A stretch of 5,817 bases of DNA from Clostridia bacterium. GTDB taxonomy: Bacteria > Bacillota > Clostridia > Oscillospirales > CAG-382. This document shows positions 1-5,381 of this stretch, in pieces. Each line of letters opens with the position of its first letter. The first letter of the stretch is position 1. Below the pieces are notes generated by a model. That model had not been told where the DNA came from and made no database searches. It was given only the letters and a program-made list of their open reading frames with translations. The DNA is taken from contig JAGDBE010000020.1 of assembly GCA_017959195.1 (NCBI GenBank), forward strand, positions 1 to 5,817, given 5' to 3'. The translations under genes were made by a program, and so were the position numbers.

Positions 1-1132
1 GAACGTCGCTCGGCTCCATGTCGCTGTTGATATAGTTTGAGAAGTACGGCGTGCCGTATTTGCTTGTCATTTCAAACAGGAGCTTGTTGTTTTCCGTCTC
101 CGACCAGTCGAAGTCGCGCGTAATCGAATACGTAGGAATGGGATACTGGAAGCCGCGTCCGTTTGCGTCGCCCTCGATCATTATTTCGATAAACGCCTTG
201 TTTATCATATCCATTTCGGCCTTGCAGTCGCCGTACGTGAAGTCCTGTTCCTTGCCGCCTACTATAGCTTTCTGGTCTGCAAGATCCTTCGGAACAGTCC
301 AGTCGAGAGTGATGTTTGAAAACGGCGCCTGCGTTCCCCATCTTGAAGGCGTGTTAACGCCGTAGATGAAGGATTCGAGGCTCTTTTTAACCTGGTCGTA
401 ATTAAGATTGTCAGTTTTTACGAACGGAGCAAGATACGTGTCAAACGACGAGAACGCCTGAGCGCCCGCCCACTCGTTCTGCATGATTCCTAAGAAGTTT
501 ACCATCTGGTTGCAGAGAGTTGCGAGATGGCTTGCGGGGGAGGAAGTAATCTTTCCCGTTACTCCGCCGAGGCCCTCTTTTATGAGCTGCTTTAACGACC
601 AGCCGGCACAGTAGCCCGTGAGCATCGAGAGGTCGTGAATGTGGAGATCCGCGTTTTTGTGCGCGTTTGAGATTTCGTCGTCGTATATTTCCGACAGCCA
701 GTAGTTTGCCGTAATCGCGCCGGAGTTGCTTAAAATAAGACCGCCTACGGAATAGGTGACGGTGGAGTTTTCTTTAACTCTCCAGTCGGTCGCCTTTACG
801 TAACGGTCTAAGTGCTCCTTGTTGTCGAGGATTGTGGACTTCATGTTGCGCAGTTTTTCTCTCTGGCGGCGGTAAAGGATGTACGCCTTTGCAATTTCGG
901 CGTAGCCCGCCTGCACCAGAACCGTTTCAACGCTGTCCTGAATGTCTTCGACCTGAATAAGATTATTTTTGATTTTCGGCTCAAAATCAGCCGTAACTTT
1001 AAGCGCGAGGAAATCTATCACCTGCGGAACATAGTTCTTTTCGCAGGCTTCAAACGCGAGAGATATCGCCTGGGATATCTTTTCGAGATTAAAATCAACT
1101 ATTTTTCCGTCTCTTTTTATGACTTGATACAT
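1..1132 (-). CDS. nrdD: Anaerobic (class III) ribonucleoside-triphosphate reductase NrdD, N-terminal 377 residues; 3' end outside window
   Basis: Reduces ribonucleoside triphosphates to dNTPs without oxygen, using a glycyl radical made by NrdG. I translated the minus strand from ATG at 1132; the frame stays open to the window edge. Residues 3-95 form an ATP-cone (VIKRDGKIVDFNLEKI, then VEDIQDSVE and AKAYILYRRQREKLR), the dATP/ATP activity switch. The catalytic barrel follows, with family signatures DLHIHDL (162-168), YCAGWSLKQL (174-183), NTPSRWGTQAPFSN (260-273) and PYFSNYINSD (362-371). C175 in YCAG is the likely counterpart of one active-site cysteine of the family (T4 NrdD C79); this is by pattern, not alignment. 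The MCCRL segment, zinc-finger cysteines and the C-terminal radical glycine lie beyond the window, so completeness cannot be judged. Usual length is about 700 residues, so roughly half is visible. The start is supported by AAAGGCGG at 1141-1148, 8 nt upstream. It lies downstream of nrdG and has its own promoter. Confidence 0.97.
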   Translation of the reverse strand, partial: MYQVIKRDGKIVDFNLEKISQAISLAFEACEKNYVPQVIDFLALKVTADFEPKIKNNLIQVEDIQDSVETVLVQAGYAEIAKAYILYRRQREKLRNMKSTILDNKEHLDRYVKATDWRVKENSTVTYSVGGLILSNSGAITANYWLSEIYDDEISNAHKNADLHIHDLSMLTGYCAGWSLKQLIKEGLGGVTGKITSSPASHLATLCNQMVNFLGIMQNEWAGAQAFSSFDTYLAPFVKTDNLNYDQVKKSLESFIYGVNTPSRWGTQAPFSNITLDWTVPKDLADQKAIVGGKEQDFTYGDCKAEMDMINKAFIEIMIEGDANGRGFQYPIPTYSITRDFDWSETENNKLLFEMTSKYGTPYFSNYINSDMEPSDV

Positions 1133-1182
1133 TTATTTTTCCGCCTTTCTGCGCTGTTTTTTTATTAAACGCCTGTAAATAT

Positions 1183-1211
1183 ATGTTATCACACCGATTT
1201 TGATTTGTCAA
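1183..1211 (-). promoter_or_regulatory. Sigma-A promoter of nrdD (extended -10)
   Basis: On the minus strand TTGACA (1211-1206, perfect -35) is followed after exactly 17 bp by TAACAT (1188-1183) as -10, preceded by TGA, which fits the extended -10 form TGn. Transcription should start near 1176, giving a leader of about 44 nt with the AAAGGCGG ribosome binding site. It sits wholly in the nrdG-nrdD gap, so nrdD need not depend on read-through from nrdG. Assigned by eye from consensus; not experimentally shown. Confidence 0.82.
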
Positions 1212-1219
1212 TAGGAAAA

Positions 1220-1235
1220 ACACAATATTTTGATG
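1220..1235 (-). promoter_or_regulatory. NrdR box, proximal to the nrdD promoter
   Basis: Minus-strand CATCAAAATATTGTGT matches the published NrdR-box consensus acaCwAtATaTwGtgt at 12 of 16 positions by my count, including the C and G nine bases apart. The promoter-side half (ATATTGTGT) is the strong one. It ends 8 bp upstream of the -35. NrdR is the ATP/dATP-sensing repressor of ribonucleotide reductase genes and typically binds two boxes. Alone this match would be weak in AT-rich DNA; the partner box at the expected phase makes it credible. Confidence 0.7.
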
Positions 1236-1250
1236 TATTTTGTAAAAAAA

Positions 1251-1266
1251 TATCTATATATTGTGT
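1251..1266 (-). promoter_or_regulatory. NrdR box, distal, abutting the nrdG stop codon
   Basis: Minus-strand ACACAATATATAGATA matches acaCwAtATaTwGtgt at 13 of 16 positions. Its centre is exactly 31 bp (three helical turns) from the proximal box centre, which is the spacing known for paired NrdR boxes. It begins on the base directly after the nrdG TAA (1269-1267). The outer half-sites of the two boxes form a perfect 9-bp inverted repeat (1220-1228 with 1258-1266), while the inner half-sites are degenerate. Confidence 0.75.
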
Positions 1267-1956
1267 TTACACACCTCTGAGTGAGACACGTGGAAGGAAG
1301 GGCGAGACGGCTGCCCTGAAAGAGAGAAGTTCTTCTTCCGTAAAGGCGGAAAGCCCCTCTTGTATCGTGTTTCCGGAGTCCTTGAACGACTGAATGAAGT
1401 ATTTGACGTCGCTCTGCAGCCATTTTCCTATTTCAATAAAGCTTTCGACCGAGTGGAATTCCTTTACGGCGGTGGTGCGGAATTCAAAATCGACGCCCGA
1501 ATTTTTGAGTAAATCTATCGACTCGTTGATTTTTGAAAGGTCGACGCGCTCAAGCCCGCAGGTGGACGCATACTTGTCGGGTGAGTTTTTTATGTCCATG
1601 GCGACGTAGTCGAGGAGCCCCGACGATAAAAGGTCCTTTAATTTTTCGGGAAAACAGCCGTTTGTGTCGAGTTTTACGAGATAACCCATATCCTTTATTT
1701 TAATGATGAAATCCTTTATGTCGGGCTGAATGAGCGGCTCTCCGCCTGTAATGCATACGCCGTCGAGCAGCCCTTTTCTTTTTTCGAGGAAGTCGAAAAA
1801 CTCGTTTTCATCGACTCTTTCGTTTTCGGGCTGTGTTACGAGCAGAGCGTTGTGGCAGAAAGGGCACCTTAAATTACAGCCGTAGGTAAAGACGGTGCAG
1901 GCGGTTTTTGAGGGATAATCGAGCAGTGTGAGTTTTTGATAAAACTGAATATTCAT
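1267..1956 (-). CDS. nrdG: Anaerobic ribonucleotide reductase activating protein, radical-SAM (NrdG2-like)
   Basis: Radical-SAM enzyme that cleaves S-adenosylmethionine at a [4Fe-4S] cluster to place the glycyl radical on NrdD. The 229-residue protein shows GCNLRCPFCHN at 26-36, with the cluster ligands C27, C31 and C34 in the CxxxCxxC spacing. ITGGEP at 69-74 is the SAM-binding motif, and KLDTNG (95-100) and MDIKNS (120-125) follow as in the family. At about 230 residues it is longer than the E. coli type (near 154) and fits the NrdG2-like/activating-enzyme subgroup; the opening FYQKLTLLDYPSKTACTVF is typical of that group. A longer reading from ATG at 2010 exists, but the ATG at 1956 has GGGAG 7 nt upstream and starts where the family does. 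The gene is upstream of nrdD on the same strand. A pyruvate formate-lyase-type activase is the main alternative; the adjacent nrdD argues against it. Confidence 0.93.
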   Translation of the reverse strand: MNIQFYQKLTLLDYPSKTACTVFTYGCNLRCPFCHNALLVTQPENERVDENEFFDFLEKRKGLLDGVCITGGEPLIQPDIKDFIIKIKDMGYLVKLDTNGCFPEKLKDLLSSGLLDYVAMDIKNSPDKYASTCGLERVDLSKINESIDLLKNSGVDFEFRTTAVKEFHSVESFIEIGKWLQSDVKYFIQSFKDSGNTIQEGLSAFTEEELLSFRAAVSPFLPRVSLRGV

Positions 1957-1963
1957 AATATTT

Positions 1964-1968
1964 CTCCC
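1964..1968 (-). promoter_or_regulatory. Ribosome binding site that fixes the nrdG start
   Basis: Minus-strand GGGAG lies 7 nt before ATG 1956 and follows a TTTTTC run. The in-frame ATG at 2010 would add 18 residues unlike the family and would start at or next to the candidate promoter -10, so the inner start is preferred. Confidence 0.75.
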
Positions 1969-2009
1969 GAAAAAGTTTATATTTCTTTGCATTTTTATTT
2001 TAGCACTCA

Positions 2010-2039
2010 AGTATAGCCAAAATGTATTGAAATTGAAAA
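2010..2039 (-). promoter_or_regulatory. Candidate nrdG promoter
   Basis: On the minus strand TATACT (2015-2010) resembles a -10 (5 of 6), with TTTTCA (2039-2034) 18 bp upstream as a poor -35 (4 of 6). This would start transcription near 2003 and give a leader of about 45 nt. It is much weaker than the nrdD and plsY promoters and may be chance in AT-rich DNA, but nrdG needs a leftward promoter somewhere in this region. Confidence 0.35.
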
Positions 2040-2085
2040 TTATTGTAATTGTATATCAATAATGAGAATTATGCCGAAAAAAGTA

Positions 2086-2114
2086 TTGAAAAGGAAACGG
2101 AAATGTGATATAAT
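2086..2114 (+). promoter_or_regulatory. Strong extended -10 promoter of the plsY-lon-engB operon
   Basis: TTGAAA (2086-2091) is followed after 17 bp by a perfect TATAAT (2109-2114), preceded by TGA (2106-2108) as an extended -10. The start site should fall near 2121, leaving a leader of about 50 nt before the plsY ribosome binding site and start. No other promoter is evident before lon or engB, so this probably drives all three genes. Confidence 0.85.
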
Positions 2115-2154
2115 CAAACATACTTGTATATTAATATATGTAAAAACGCGATTT

Positions 2155-2163
2155 AAGAGGAGA
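2155..2163 (+). promoter_or_regulatory. Ribosome binding site that supports the TTG start of plsY
   Basis: AAGAGGAGA, with AGGAG at 2158-2162, lies 9 nt before TTG at 2172. No comparable site precedes the in-frame ATGs at 2232, 2256 or 2259; AGGGAAG at 2236-2242 is 13 nt from ATG 2256, which is longer than usual. Confidence 0.8.
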
Positions 2164-2171
2164 AAATAAAA

Positions 2172-2924
2172 TTGCTTGAAATAATATCTGACGCATACTC
2201 AAACGGCCTTTTCACGTCGGTAATCCCGCAGATGCAGGGAAGTTTTGCGACGGCGATGATGATAGCGGGCATATTTTTGTGCCTGCTTATAGGATACGTT
2301 CTGGGAAGCCTTAATTTTTCCCTTATAGTGTCGAAAAAAATGTACGGCGACGACGTGAGGGAACACGGCAGCAAAAATGCGGGAACAACCAATATGATGC
2401 GAACCTACGGCACAAAAGCGGCCGTTCTTACGATATTGGGAGATATACTCAAAGCTGTTGTCGCCGTTCTTATATGCAGTTTTCTCATGGGAGTAATGCA
2501 CGGAGGATATGCATCTGCTGTCGGAGCGGTTGTGGGACACGTTTTCCCGGTATTTTACAAATTCCGCGGAGGAAAAGGCGTTGCTACGGCGGCAGCGGCA
2601 ATCCTCGTGTTAAATCCGATTGCCTTTCTGGTCGTGATAGGCGTATTTCTTCTTACGGTGATATTCACAAGATATCTTTCTCTCGGCTCTGTGCTTGCGG
2701 CGGCGGTAGTTCCGCTTATTACGTTCTACACGTATTTTTCGGGAACGTCGGCGTATCCGGGAAGCGGATTTGCTTTCATTTGCTCGCTTGTAATTGCGAT
2801 AATAGTCATTTTGAAGCACCACGAAAACCTCTGGAGGCTTGCACACGGATGCGAGACGAAATTCAAATTCAAAAAGAGCAAAAAGGTCGATAAAAACGAC
2901 GAAAACGATAAAAATAACGACTGA
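2172..2924 (+). CDS. plsY: Acyl-phosphate:glycerol-3-phosphate acyltransferase PlsY
   Basis: Integral membrane enzyme that transfers an acyl group from acyl-phosphate (made by PlsX) to glycerol-3-phosphate, giving lysophosphatidic acid, the first step of phospholipid synthesis. Family motifs are in order: YVLGSLNFSLIVSKK (42-56), DDVREHGSKNAGTTNMMRTYG (60-80) containing the conserved GS.N.G..N core, GDILK (90-94), GHVFPVFYKFRGGKGVAT (122-139), RYLSLGS (167-173) and KHHENLWRLAHGCETK (215-230). Hydrophobic segments lie near 29-53, 83-107, 113-125, 140-165, 172-190 and 199-214. At 250 residues it is longer than the usual 190-215: about 28 residues precede the first membrane segment, and the C-terminus is a charged K/N/D tail (231-250). 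TTG 2172 is chosen for its ribosome binding site; starting at M29 or M30 would give a typical N-terminus, so the extension is uncertain. First gene of the operon, 27 nt before lon. Confidence 0.95.
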   Translation: MLEIISDAYSNGLFTSVIPQMQGSFATAMMIAGIFLCLLIGYVLGSLNFSLIVSKKMYGDDVREHGSKNAGTTNMMRTYGTKAAVLTILGDILKAVVAVLICSFLMGVMHGGYASAVGAVVGHVFPVFYKFRGGKGVATAAAAILVLNPIAFLVVIGVFLLTVIFTRYLSLGSVLAAAVVPLITFYTYFSGTSAYPGSGFAFICSLVIAIIVILKHHENLWRLAHGCETKFKFKKSKKVDKNDENDKNND

Positions 2925-2939
2925 TTTTCAGTAAAAAAC

Positions 2940-2948
2940 GGCGGTGAT
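2940..2948 (+). promoter_or_regulatory. Ribosome binding site of lon
   Basis: GGCGGTGAT matches the extended anti-Shine-Dalgarno partner GGAGGTGAT at 8 of 9 bases and ends 3 nt before ATG 2952, which places the core GG about 7 nt from the start. It lies in the 27-nt gap after plsY, with no promoter or terminator between. Confidence 0.75.
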
Positions 2949-2951
2949 ACA

Positions 2952-5378
2952 ATGTCAAAATATATAGAAAAAGTTGAAAATACTGTTCTGCCCGTCATAG
3001 CGCTCAGGGGACTCGTTGTCTTCCCGAATATGCAGACGAGCTTTGAAATCAACAATAAAAAATCGGTAAAAGCCGTTCTTTCGGCGCCGATTTTCAATAA
3101 CACGGTATTTCTGTGCGCTCTTGAAGAGTGGGAAAACTCCGATAACTTCAAGCTCTGCAAGACCGGCGTTACCGCAAAGGTAAAGCAGGCGTTAAAACTT
3201 CCCGACGGCAATTACAGAGTGCTCGTGGAGGGCAAACACAGGGCGGAATATACCGAACTTTACAACGACGAATACTTGAAGGCAAATCTTCTCGTAAAAA
3301 GCGTAATTATTACCGATAACGGCGGCGTAAAAGGCGACGCGCTCAGACTGGAAGCGATTAACACCTTCGAAAACCACATAAAAATGCTTCCCAAAATGTC
3401 TCCCGAAATACTCGTTTCGGTTCAGGCTATAAAGGACCCGGGCATGCTTGCCGATTTTATCGCGTCAAACGTGCTTTTCGACTACGTTGACAAGCAGAAG
3501 ATTCTCGAAATAACCGACCCGTTCAAACGGCTCGAAAACCTCATAATAATTCTCAAAAACGAGAGTAAAATTCTCGAAATAAAGAGCGAACTCCATTCAA
3601 AAGTACGCGAGAGAATTGAGGAAAACCAGAGAGAATATTTTCTCAAAGAGCAGTTAAAAGTAATAAAGGACGAACTCGGCGACGCAAGCGCCGAAAAAGA
3701 GGATGACGAATACTTTACAAAGATAAAGGAATCCGCATTTCCCGAAGAAGTAAAGGAAAAACTGCTCAAAGACTACGACCGCATGACGAAAATGCCGTTC
3801 GGCTCGTCGGAAAACTCGGTGCTCAAAAGCTATCTCGACACCGTGCTCGACTATCCCGCAGGCATAAAGACCAAAGACGTATTTTCGGTTGAAAAGGCGA
3901 GAAAAATCCTCGACGCCGACCACGACGGACTCAAAAAAATCAAAGACAGAATTCTCGAATATATCGCGGTAAAACAGCTCGCGCCCGACCTTAAAGGTCA
4001 GATACTCTGCCTTGTCGGACCTCCCGGCGTCGGCAAATCGTCGGTTGCGAAATCCGTCGCAAGGGCGCTCGGAAGAAAATTCGTGCGCGTTTCCCTCGGC
4101 GGAATACGCGACGAAGCAGATATAAGAGGCCACAGAAAGACATACGTCGGAGCAATGCCCGGACGCATTATCGCGGCGGTTATTCAGGCAAAATCGGAAA
4201 ACCCGGTCGTTCTTCTTGACGAGATAGACAAACTTTCTGCAAGCGTTCAGGGAGACCCTGCGGCGGCGCTTCTTGAAGTACTCGATACCGACCAGAACAA
4301 CGCTTTTCGTGATCACTATATGGAAATCCCGACGGACTTGTCCGACTGCATTTTCATTGCGACGGCAAATACGTCCGAAACCATTCCGCACGCGCTGTAC
4401 GACAGAATGGAAATAATAAATCTTCCGTCATACACGACAAACGAAAAGATTTCCATATTCAATAATCATCTGCTCCCGAAACAGATGAAAAAGCACGGCC
4501 TTAAAAAGAGAAATATAAAGATAGACGAGCCGGCTGTAAGGGAGATAATCGAGTATTATACAAAAGAGTCGGGCGTAAGAACGCTTGAACGCAGAACGGC
4601 GGATATCTGCAGAAAAGTAGCAATGATGATAGCCGAAAAAGGCGTAAAGAGCGTTAAGATAACTCATGATAACGTAAGCGAATTGCTCGGACCGAGAAAG
4701 GTTAAACCCGATTCCATGCTTGCAAGCGACACCGTAGGCGTCGTAAACGGACTTGCCTGGACGGAACTCGGCGGAGAAATGCTTCAGGTCGAGGCGCAGA
4801 GCTTTGACGGCACCGGCAAACTCGAACTTACGGGCAAACTCGGCGACGTTATGAAGGAATCGGCTCAGGCAGCGCTCAGCTATATAAGAAAACACGCCGA
4901 AAAACTCGGAATAGATAAGGATTTCTATAAAACCAAGGACATACATATACACGTTCCCGAAGGAGCGGTTCCGAAGGACGGACCGTCGGCGGGCGTTACC
5001 ATGATAAGCGCGCTCGTATCGGAACTTTCGGGAGTTCCCGTAAGGTGCGACATCGCAATGACGGGTGAGATAACGCTCACGGGCAGAGTTCTGCCGATAG
5101 GCGGACTTCCCGAAAAATCAATGGCGGCATACAGAAACGGAATAAGGACGATAATTATACCGGGCGAAAACGTTTCCGATCTTGAAGAAGTGGATTCCGT
5201 CATCAAGGAAAAGGTTGCGTTTATTCCCGTCAATTCAGTGTCCGAAGTCTTGGAACTTGCGCTGGTTAAGCCTGAGAAGGCGGAAAACTTTGATAATAAG
5301 GAAATTGATATTGATATACCGGTTTCCGAAAACGGATTTTCAGTTTCAAAGGAAAACGTGTATCTGAAACGGAGGTAA
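2952..5378 (+). CDS. lon: ATP-dependent Lon protease (LonA type)
   Basis: Cytosolic hexameric AAA+ protease that unfolds and degrades misfolded and selected regulatory proteins. The 808 residues are full length. The N-terminal substrate domain runs about 11-205 (TVLPVIALRGLVVFPN), followed by a helical linker with REYFLKEQLKVIKDELG (227-243). The ATPase carries Walker A GPPGVGKSS (356-364, K362), Walker B VVLLDEIDK (419-427, E424), sensor-1 N473, a DRME arginine (R485) and sensor-2 GVRTLER (R543). The protease domain has KDGPSAG with catalytic S679 and GGLPEK with catalytic K722; both numbers equal those of E. coli Lon, showing near-colinearity. Oddities: GGLPEK has proline where E. coli and B. 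subtilis read GGLKEK, and about 35 residues (774-808), acidic in the middle, follow the last protease helix, longer than in the 784-residue E. coli enzyme. LonB is excluded: no membrane segment, and a full N-domain is present. Cotranscribed with plsY and engB. Confidence 0.98.
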   Translation: MSKYIEKVENTVLPVIALRGLVVFPNMQTSFEINNKKSVKAVLSAPIFNNTVFLCALEEWENSDNFKLCKTGVTAKVKQALKLPDGNYRVLVEGKHRAEYTELYNDEYLKANLLVKSVIITDNGGVKGDALRLEAINTFENHIKMLPKMSPEILVSVQAIKDPGMLADFIASNVLFDYVDKQKILEITDPFKRLENLIIILKNESKILEIKSELHSKVRERIEENQREYFLKEQLKVIKDELGDASAEKEDDEYFTKIKESAFPEEVKEKLLKDYDRMTKMPFGSSENSVLKSYLDTVLDYPAGIKTKDVFSVEKARKILDADHDGLKKIKDRILEYIAVKQLAPDLKGQILCLVGPPGVGKSSVAKSVARALGRKFVRVSLGGIRDEADIRGHRKTYVGAMPGRIIAAVIQAKSENPVVLLDEIDKLSASVQGDPAAALLEVLDTDQNNAFRDHYMEIPTDLSDCIFIATANTSETIPHALYDRMEIINLPSYTTNEKISIFNNHLLPKQMKKHGLKKRNIKIDEPAVREIIEYYTKESGVRTLERRTADICRKVAMMIAEKGVKSVKITHDNVSELLGPRKVKPDSMLASDTVGVVNGLAWTELGGEMLQVEAQSFDGTGKLELTGKLGDVMKESAQAALSYIRKHAEKLGIDKDFYKTKDIHIHVPEGAVPKDGPSAGVTMISALVSELSGVPVRCDIAMTGEITLTGRVLPIGGLPEKSMAAYRNGIRTIIIPGENVSDLEEVDSVIKEKVAFIPVNSVSEVLELALVKPEKAENFDNKEIDIDIPVSENGFSVSKENVYLKRR
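5371..5376 (+). promoter_or_regulatory. Ribosome binding site of engB, inside the end of lon
   Basis: GGAGGT overlaps the last codon and the stop of lon (AGG TAA, stop 5376-5378) and sits 5 nt before GTG 5382. It decides the start: the ATG at 5397 is 20 nt away, too far. The overlap suggests translational coupling of engB to lon. Confidence 0.85.
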
Positions 5379-5381
5379 AAA

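Larger units (their letters stand above)
1957..2171. other. Divergent nrdG / plsY intergenic region
   Basis: This 215-bp AT-rich stretch separates the two divergent units. It holds the plsY promoter and ribosome binding site on the plus strand and a weaker nrdG promoter candidate on the minus strand. Other structure seen: a short inverted repeat ATAAT-GAGA-ATTAT (2059-2072), a 9-bp direct repeat GTATTGAAA (2024-2032 and 2083-2091), and a 12-bp AT-only palindrome TATATTAATATA (2127-2138) in the plsY leader. I found no NrdR box here, and no open frame that looks coding. Confidence 0.7.

Noticed and set aside
812..1168. Plus-strand open frame of 118 codons across the nrdD start
   Set aside because: It is antisense to the ATP-cone coding sequence of nrdD, has no convincing ribosome binding site and no recognisable product.
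1200..1211. TTGA-N4-TCAA palindrome over the nrdD -35, as an FNR/CRP-type site
   Set aside because: The FNR core TTGAT-N4-ATCAA needs TTGA-N6-TCAA; the spacing here is two bases short, and the match mostly comes from the TTGACA element itself.
1244..1250. Run of seven T on the minus strand just after nrdG, as a terminator
   Set aside because: No GC-rich stem precedes it; the flanking bases are AT-rich NrdR-box sequence. I call no intrinsic terminator between nrdG and nrdD.
2058..2076. Fur-like box (AATAATGAGAATTAT) upstream of the plsY promoter
   Set aside because: About 12 of 19 positions fit the classical Fur box and the right half is poor. Such matches are common in AT-rich intergenic DNA, and neither nrdG nor plsY is an expected iron-responsive target. 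I keep only the short inverted repeat as an observation.
1957..2171. NrdR box in front of nrdG
   Set aside because: I looked for C and G nine bases apart in the right AT context on both strands. The best hit (near 2057-2066) fits about half the consensus positions, so I do not call one.
2474..2893. Plus-strand frame of 139 codons inside plsY
   Set aside because: It overlaps conserved PlsY motifs in another frame and its product is a Cys/Arg-rich string with no family character.
3654..4391. Long open frame (245 codons) antisense to lon
   Set aside because: It lies fully opposite the conserved Lon linker and ATPase regions, and its translation (rich in Phe, Arg, Val, Tyr) resembles no family. 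It is a shadow of lon codon use. The same holds for the antisense frames at 4428-4952, 4925-5410, 3482-3769 and 2726-3211.
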